This document shows, in pieces, positions 59,134 through 64,000 of a stretch of DNA of 64,000 nucleotides (the first letter of the stretch is position 1; the number at the start of each line of letters is the position of its first letter). The DNA lies in contig NZ_ASXG01000157.1 of assembly GCF_000411975.1 (NCBI RefSeq), positions 1 to 64,000 of the forward strand. The letters run 5' to 3'. Below the pieces are notes generated by a model. It was not told the origin of the DNA and made no database searches. It saw nothing but the letters and a program-made list of their open reading frames with translations. This DNA is from Amycolatopsis orientalis DSM 43388. GTDB taxonomy: Bacteria > Actinomycetota > Actinomycetes > Mycobacteriales > Pseudonocardiaceae. The position numbers and the translations under genes are program-made.

Positions 59134-60984
59134 TCAGCCCGCGAGCACCTCCGCGCCGCGATGCACGCGCAGCAGGTCAGCTCGGACGAGGTCGGCCAGC
59201 AACCGCTCCTCCTCGTCCGCGTCCACCGGACGCGCGGGCAGTTCCCCGTTCCCGGCCAGCGCACCCGCCGCGGCCTCCGCGAAGGACGCCATCGCCGCCG
59301 ACTGCGCGTCCCGTTGCAGCAGCGCGCCCGCCGACGCCGCGAGACCGCGCAATCCCTGCCCGGCCTCTTCCAGGGCTTCTCGTTGCTCCGGCGAAGGCTC
59401 CCGGCTGCCCGGCTCGGGACTCAGCAGGTCCTGATGCGTCCGGGCCGCGGCGCGGAACCGCAGCCCGACCTCGCGCCGGCTGCTTCCGCCGCGCAGCCGT
59501 TCCGCCACCGACGCGAGCAGCTCGCCAGTCTCGGAGACGGCGTCGGCAAGCCGTTGTGCCACCGAAGGTTTCGGCACCCCGGGCACCGCGGCGAAGCCGA
59601 ACAGCAGCCCGATCACCACCGCCAGCACAACCAGCAGCAGATACTCCACCAGCACCGAAACCGCGTCCAGATGACGCGTCGTGGCGTTCATCCCGACGCT
59701 CATCAGCACCATGCAGCCGTTGAACACCATCGGCTGCACCTGCATGAACGGGAACCCGACGAGCAGCGCGACAATCCCCAGCGGCAGCAACGCGCCCGGC
59801 GGCAACAGCCACAGAGCGACCGCCAGCACCACGGCCCCGGCCGCCGCACCGGCAGCGCGCTGCCCCGCCTTCGCCAGCGTGTCCCGCCATTCCGGCTGCA
59901 TGAGCGCGAAGGTCGTCATCAGGAACGAGACCGTGAGCGGGTCGCCCGGACGGAACATCGCGATCACCGCCGCGACCAGCATCCCCAGCGCGCACCGCAA
60001 CGCGTGCCGCAACTGCGCGGACCGCCACGAAAACACCCCGGTCGCCTCGCGCCGCAACGCCTCGCGCACGAGATGCCGCGGGAAGTCCACAATGGACTCG
60101 TCGCGGTTCAGCACCGCTTCCCGGATCGCGCACAGCCCCGCCCAGGCTTCGTCGAGCAGCGCGCCGGTGTCGCCGGGCAGCGCGACGTCCGGGTCGACCC
60201 GTTCGATCTCCGGCGGCTCCGAAACCGCCTTGGCCCGCACGGCTTCCGCGAGCGCCCCGACCTGTTCGTCCGCGGCCTCGAGCACGCGCGTCACCGCCGC
60301 CGCCTGTTCTTCGTCGAAGACGCGCAGCCGGTCCCGCAGCAACGCGGCGGTGCCGTGGTAGCGCGCGCCGCCGGCGAGCACCCGCGCCTGCCAGGCCCGC
60401 GGCCGGTCGGTGACCCACAACCGCACCGCCCGCTCCGCGCTCACGCGGTCCGGTCCGGCGAGCGCGTCGGCCAGTGCGGTGCGGGTCGGCTTGCCCGGAT
60501 CGCTCAGCCCCATCAGCAGCCGCAGCACGAACACGACCCCGACGGCCAGCGCCGGCGCGCAGATGATCTGCACCGGGCTGGCCGCTCCGCTCAGCTGGAA
60601 GCCGTAGCCGAACACCGTGGCCATGCCGAGTCCGAGCCCGACCGTCACATACCGCGACCCGAGCGCGGGCACCAGCGCCGCCGCGAACACCACCAGCACG
60701 AGCAACGCGATCGACGCGACCGGCGACACCTCGCCCAGCAGCCGCGGCCCGGCGCCGCCGAGCACGACCGCCGGCGCGAACGCGGCGAGCAGCCACAGGT
60801 CCGGCCGCAACGGCCCGCCGGTGGCGGCGATGAAACAGAACAAGGCGGTCAGCCCGGCCAGCATCGCCGTCGAGCCGAGCCCGAGCGCCACCCCGAGCCC
60901 GGCCGTGCCGCCGACGACCACCAAAATCGCCGCGAGCATCCCGCCGCCGCGCGCAATCGCGTTCATCCCGCCCCGTTCCGTCAC
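59134..60984 (-). CDS. FUSC-family inner-membrane protein
   Basis: 616 residues from GTG 60984 (an in-frame ATG at 60966 is an alternative). Two hydrophobic blocks of about six segments each (residues 12-160 and 325-470) separated and followed by long helical soluble parts, the FUSC/aromatic-acid-exporter layout (YccS, AaeB-like). ALMQPEWRDTLAKAGQRAAG and GSTAMLAGLTALFCFIAATG belong to the membrane blocks. It probably exports aromatic acids or stabilises the envelope. Stands alone. Confidence 0.75.
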   Translation of the reverse strand: MTERGGMNAIARGGGMLAAILVVVGGTAGLGVALGLGSTAMLAGLTALFCFIAATGGPLRPDLWLLAAFAPAVVLGGAGPRLLGEVSPVASIALLVLVVFAAALVPALGSRYVTVGLGLGMATVFGYGFQLSGAASPVQIICAPALAVGVVFVLRLLMGLSDPGKPTRTALADALAGPDRVSAERAVRLWVTDRPRAWQARVLAGGARYHGTAALLRDRLRVFDEEQAAAVTRVLEAADEQVGALAEAVRAKAVSEPPEIERVDPDVALPGDTGALLDEAWAGLCAIREAVLNRDESIVDFPRHLVREALRREATGVFSWRSAQLRHALRCALGMLVAAVIAMFRPGDPLTVSFLMTTFALMQPEWRDTLAKAGQRAAGAAAGAVVLAVALWLLPPGALLPLGIVALLVGFPFMQVQPMVFNGCMVLMSVGMNATTRHLDAVSVLVEYLLLVVLAVVIGLLFGFAAVPGVPKPSVAQRLADAVSETGELLASVAERLRGGSSRREVGLRFRAAARTHQDLLSPEPGSREPSPEQREALEEAGQGLRGLAASAGALLQRDAQSAAMASFAEAAAGALAGNGELPARPVDADEEERLLADLVRADLLRVHRGAEVLAG

Positions 60985-61052
60985 CGCGCAATGCCGCCGG
61001 GTAGCCTCGCACGCCGCGACGGCGCGTCCGAGCCCGACTCGCCCACCGAGGC

Positions 61053-62237
61053 TCAGACGGTCGCGCGCTCCGGCGGCAGCGTCAGCAACGTGTGCACCTC
61101 GTTGTGCTCCTCCCCCGGCAATCCGTCCATCGACCGCAGCGCCGCGTTCCGCGCTTCCAGCTCCGCTTCGGTGCGCGGCGCCATGACCGGCGCCCCGCCC
61201 GTGGCCAGCGCCTGGTTCCGCTCGACGAACTCCCGCGAGCGGCTCTCGTACGCCGCGAACGCCTCCTCGTGCGGGGCCTCGGCCAGCTCGTAGGCCAGCA
61301 GATACGCGCCGATCATCGCGAGGCTCGAGCCCTGCCCGGAGAGGAACGACGTCGCGTGCGCGGCGTCCCCGGCCAGCGCGACCCGGCCCTTCGCCCAGAC
61401 CGGCAGGTGGATCTGGCTGACCACGTCGAAGAACAGGTCATCGGCGGTACGCATCGCCTCGACCATCCGGGGCACCAGCCAGCCGTCTCCCTCGAAGTAG
61501 CCGGCGACCAGGTCGCGCTGCGCCCGCGGGTCGGCGAAGGCGTGGAACGGCGCGTCCTCCCGGCTGAACAGCAGGAACGCGTGCATGTCGCCGTCGCCGT
61601 CCCCGGTGGCGTAGAGCGCCGCGCTGTGGCCCGGAACCGCCCACACCACGCCTTCGTGCGACAGCCCGAGGTCGTTGGGCATGGTGAACCCGGCGAAGCA
61701 GTAGCCGAGGTAGCGGTGGAACCGCTCCTCCGGCCCGAAGACCAGCGAACGCGTCTTCGAGTGCAGCCCGTCCGCGCCGATGACCAGGTCGAACGTCTGG
61801 CTCCGGCCGCTGGTGAACGTCACGTCGACCCGGTCGCCCCGGTCGTTCAGCGTGGCGATCGACTCCGAGAAGCGGAACTCGACGTCGTCGCGGACCGCGT
61901 CGTACAGCAGGCTGGTGAGATCGCCGCGGGCCAGCTCGATGTCGTAACCCGCTCGGTCCCCGGTCAGCACGGCCGGTTCGACGCCCTGGATGACGCCGCC
62001 GTCCGCGTCGAGGAACGAAAGCCGCCGGGTCGCGACGTGCCGCGCCCGCGCCTTGTCCTCCAGGCCCATCCGCCGCAGCACCTCGACGGCCGGGCCGCGC
62101 GTGTCGATCGGGTACCCGCCGCCGCGCACCGCCGGCGCCTTCTCCACCACGGTGACCGCGAAGCCGTACCGGTTCAGCCAGTACGCCAGCGCCGGGCCCG
62201 CGATGCTCGCCCCCGAGATCAGCACACTCCCGTTCAT
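61053..62237 (-). CDS. FAD-dependent monooxygenase (PHBH/TetX-like)
   Basis: 394 residues from ATG 62237. GxGxxG-like start VLISGASIAGPALAYWLNRYG, FAD ribose-binding glutamate in VVEKAP, the DG motif VIGADGLHSKTRSLVFG, and the second FAD motif GRVALAGDAAHATSFLSGQGS. The group includes tetracycline- and rifampicin-modifying enzymes as well as antibiotic tailoring oxygenases. It is divergent from a MarR regulator with matching operator boxes, which suggests inducible detoxification. Confidence 0.82.
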   Translation of the reverse strand: MNGSVLISGASIAGPALAYWLNRYGFAVTVVEKAPAVRGGGYPIDTRGPAVEVLRRMGLEDKARARHVATRRLSFLDADGGVIQGVEPAVLTGDRAGYDIELARGDLTSLLYDAVRDDVEFRFSESIATLNDRGDRVDVTFTSGRSQTFDLVIGADGLHSKTRSLVFGPEERFHRYLGYCFAGFTMPNDLGLSHEGVVWAVPGHSAALYATGDGDGDMHAFLLFSREDAPFHAFADPRAQRDLVAGYFEGDGWLVPRMVEAMRTADDLFFDVVSQIHLPVWAKGRVALAGDAAHATSFLSGQGSSLAMIGAYLLAYELAEAPHEEAFAAYESRSREFVERNQALATGGAPVMAPRTEAELEARNAALRSMDGLPGEEHNEVHTLLTLPPERATV

Positions 62238-62265
62238 GGTTCTCCCCTTCCCCCGGCAGGCGATA

Positions 62266-62284
62266 GATGCCTACCTTAGGTATC
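62266..62284. promoter_or_regulatory. MarR box 1, near the monooxygenase start
   Basis: GATGCCTA, CCT, TAGGTATC: eight-base arms with one mismatch. Same pattern and spacing as the second box at 62335-62353. It is 29 bases upstream of the monooxygenase ATG and would cover its promoter. Confidence 0.7.
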
Positions 62285-62334
62285 ATTTTCGAGACCGGCC
62301 GGAACCGCTTCGCGCGATCCCGGTGACCCGACCA

Positions 62335-62353
62335 TATACCTAAGTTAGGTATC
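62335..62353. promoter_or_regulatory. MarR box 2, near the marR start
   Basis: TATACCTA, AGT, TAGGTATC; the core ATACCTAAGTTAGGTAT is perfectly symmetric around one G. It lies 17 bases before the marR ATG and overlaps the region just upstream of its ribosome site (AAGGAG), so it should autoregulate the gene. Confidence 0.75.
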
Positions 62354-62370
62354 TAATCAAGGAGCCCGCG

Positions 62371-62838
62371 ATGTCCGCCGTCTCTTCCCTGCTCCGGGAC
62401 CTGCTCCCCCGGCTGAACGAGCTGAGCGGGACGCTGCGCCGGGGAAAGCTCTTCGACCGCGCGGTCGAGGCGACCGGGCTGCCGCTGGAGCGGCCGGCGA
62501 TGAGCGTGCTCGGCATCCTGCACATCGAGGGCCAGCCGCTGCGGGTGGGCGAGATCGCCAACCGGATGAACGTCGTCGGGCCGCACGTGACCCGGCAGGT
62601 GCAAGGCCTGGAAAGCCGCGGCCTGGTGCGCCGGGTGGCCGACCCGGACGACCAGCGGGCCCGGCTGATCGAGCTGACCCCGGAAGGCAAGGCCGCGACC
62701 GAACGCTACGTCGAGGTGATCGAAGGCTGGTTCTCCTCCGCGCTCAGCGGCTGGACGGAGGAGGACCGCCAGCTCCTCGACCAGCTGCTGAAGCGGCTCG
62801 TCGAGGACCTGACGGCCCGGTTGTCCGAGTTGGACTGA
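62371..62838 (+). CDS. MarR-family regulator of the FAD monooxygenase
   Basis: 155 residues from ATG 62371 with AAGGAG upstream. Winged helix: VGEIANRMNVVGPHVTRQVQ, GLVRRVADPDDQRARLIELT, then a long C-terminal dimer helix with LDQLLKRLVEDLTARLSEL. Two TACCTA-N3-TAGGTA boxes lie in the gap to the divergent monooxygenase gene, so it probably represses both until a drug-like ligand binds. Confidence 0.85.
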   Translation: MSAVSSLLRDLLPRLNELSGTLRRGKLFDRAVEATGLPLERPAMSVLGILHIEGQPLRVGEIANRMNVVGPHVTRQVQGLESRGLVRRVADPDDQRARLIELTPEGKAATERYVEVIEGWFSSALSGWTEEDRQLLDQLLKRLVEDLTARLSELD

Positions 62839-62845
62839 AGCGGGG

Positions 62846-63754
62846 TCACCGCGACAGCCGCAGGAACTCCCGCTGCTCGCGGTCGTAGCGCTGGGTCAGC
62901 CCGTTTCCGTAGCGGTCCCACCAGTTCTGCGTGTGCCCGTTCTGCCGGGTGGTCGTGTCGCCGTAGATCTCCCGGTCGTATTCGATCCGGGCGTCGTGGA
63001 ACTGCTGCTGGAACTCCTCCGGCGACAGGCTCCGCAGCTGCTCGACCGCGGCCGGGTCGAGGGTGCGCGCGCTCCGCACGATGTCCGCGCCGCCCATGTG
63101 GTTCAGGATCGCCCGGACGCCGCCCGCGCCGCGCATGTGCGCCCCGGACATGATCGCCGCCTGCGCGCCCGGGTCGCTGAACTCCAGCGCCCCGGCATGG
63201 CGCGCGTTCGCGGTCATCAGCTGCGCGACCACCGCGCGTTCCTCGGCGCTGCCGACGCCGTACCGCTCGCGGGCGGCCATGATCTGGTCGTAGCCGTTGT
63301 GCATGCTCTCCCGGAAGCCGTACGCCTCGCGCACCCCGCCCTGTTCGCCCGTCGCGCCTTCGGACCGCATGATCGAATCGACGACCCGGTCGTCCAGCTG
63401 CCGCGGTGCGGCACCCCCAGCGGCCGCACCGCCGCCGCCTGCCCCGGCTCCCCCGCCGCCGTAGCCGTGGGCCACCGCGGTGTCGGCGTCGGCGTAGTTC
63501 TGCGCCGCGTGCCGCACCTTGCCGTTGACCTGCTCGATCAGCTTCACGAAATCGCCGAGCGACGACACGAGTTTCGACTGCAGCAAGGTGTTCGCGGCGG
63601 CGACCCCGCTGCCGATGCCCGCGAACGACAAGGAGTCGATCACGAGGGTTTCGAGGTCGCGCACGGCCGAGAACGCCGCGGCGCCGAGGCCTTCCACGTT
63701 CTTCACGATCGCCGACACCTCGGCCGGCAGCACCCGGTAGCTTCCCGCTGTCAT
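62846..63754 (-). CDS. WXG100/ESX-like protein with unknown C-terminal domain
   Basis: 302 residues from ATG 63754. Residues 1-100 are a helical region in the style of WXG/PE-like secreted proteins (MTAGSYRVLPAEVSAIVKNV; VKLIEQVNGKVRHAAQNYAD, ending in ADADTAVAHGYGG). A Gly/Ala linker follows (about 101-120). The C-terminal about 180 residues have EAYGFRESMHNGYDQIMAAR, GVRAILNHMGGAD, FHDARIEYDREIYGDTT and NWWDRYGNGLTQRYDREQRE. I do not recognise that domain; a polymorphic toxin or cell-wall enzyme is possible. No immunity gene is clear; the short gene at 63851 on the other strand might be unrelated. Confidence 0.65.
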   Translation of the reverse strand: MTAGSYRVLPAEVSAIVKNVEGLGAAAFSAVRDLETLVIDSLSFAGIGSGVAAANTLLQSKLVSSLGDFVKLIEQVNGKVRHAAQNYADADTAVAHGYGGGGAGAGGGGAAAGGAAPRQLDDRVVDSIMRSEGATGEQGGVREAYGFRESMHNGYDQIMAARERYGVGSAEERAVVAQLMTANARHAGALEFSDPGAQAAIMSGAHMRGAGGVRAILNHMGGADIVRSARTLDPAAVEQLRSLSPEEFQQQFHDARIEYDREIYGDTTTRQNGHTQNWWDRYGNGLTQRYDREQREFLRLSR

Positions 63755-63850
63755 GGCAGCGACCCTCGCGCACCGGCCCGGCCGCGCCAACGGCCGAATT
63801 ACCCACTTCCGGAGGGGATCGAATCGCTGCCCGGTGGGTACCTGGGCGGC

Positions 63851-64000
63851 ATGGAGTCCGACGAGGACCGGCACGACCGGACCGACCACGAGATCGAACT
63901 GCTCGCCGAGCGGCTCTGGGCCTGGTCCCGTGAACCGGACGGCGAGCGGGAGCCGGATCTCGGTCCGCTCGCCGAGGCCGGGTTCGACCTCACCGGACGC
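63851..64000 (+). CDS. Partial hydrophilic protein cut by the window end
   Basis: The frame from ATG 63851 is open for 50 codons to the last base. It is acidic (MESDEDRHDRTDHEIELLAE, WAWSREPDG) with no recognisable domain yet. Divergent from the ESX-like gene, 96 bases between starts. No strong ribosome site; the call rests on an open frame with normal codon use. Confidence 0.4.
   Translation, partial: MESDEDRHDRTDHEIELLAERLWAWSREPDGEREPDLGPLAEAGFDLTGR

Overview
The DNA is very GC-rich, uses many GTG starts, packs genes into four-base ATGA overlaps and carries many acyl-CoA, SDR and TetR/LysR/MarR genes. The proteins look like those of a soil actinomycete of the Pseudonocardiaceae type. Amycolatopsis is the best guess from gene content and style, but no marker gene proves it. 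I see no rRNA, tRNA, CRISPR array, insertion sequence or prophage.

Bases 1-14000 hold a cluster for steroid C/D-ring (HIP) catabolism of the KstR2-regulon type: fadA6, ipdF and fadE30 leftward; a crotonase, fadE31, fadE32, fadE33, ipdA and ipdB rightward; then kstR2 divergent from fadD3. Two near-perfect KstR2 operators sit in the two divergent promoters, and a weaker third lies upstream of an SDR. A fadA3-like thiolase next to that SDR is a frameshifted pseudogene. Bases 14200-18600 hold a second probable steroid group (Old Yellow Enzyme, SDR, hotdog thioesterase, 3-alpha-HSD-like SDR) beside a KstR-like TetR gene.

Bases 18900-39500 are mixed accessory genes: a DAO-type flavoenzyme with a PucR regulator, a prolyl oligopeptidase, an SRPBCC-MFS-DUF885 operon, IclR, an alpha/beta hydrolase that has lost its stop codon, a decayed flavin reductase, an ABM-truncated-globin fusion with a divergent HxlR regulator and a perfect operator-like palindrome, DUF488, a LysR with a premature stop, a probably leaderless TetR with a DUF3159 membrane protein, a GH25 lysozyme, a secreted protein and a lipoprotein.

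Bases 36900-47350 are a benzoate-to-beta-ketoadipate island: a LuxR/LAL regulator (BenR-like), benA, benB, an unusual single protein joining BenC, a GntR-type FCD domain and BenD, then divergently a LysR regulator with catB, catA and catC. Benzoate would be dihydroxylated by BenAB with electrons from the BenC part, re-aromatised to catechol by the BenD part, cleaved by CatA and processed by CatB and CatC.

Bases 47400-54700 look like an activation, dehydrogenation, hydration and retro-aldol module for an unknown branched acyl substrate: crotonase, DUF35 and Ltp-type thiolase one way; two acyl-CoA dehydrogenases and a double-length CaiB/BaiF CoA-transferase the other. A nested palindrome lies in their shared promoter. 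An 0.8-kb non-coding stretch follows with an imperfect 60-80-bp tandem repeat.

Bases 55500-64000 hold LysR, MarR, another CaiB/BaiF transferase, an NPP1 (NLP) secreted protein, an FUSC membrane protein, a FAD monooxygenase with a divergent MarR and two matching MarR boxes, a WXG/ESX-like secreted-type protein, and a gene cut by the window end.
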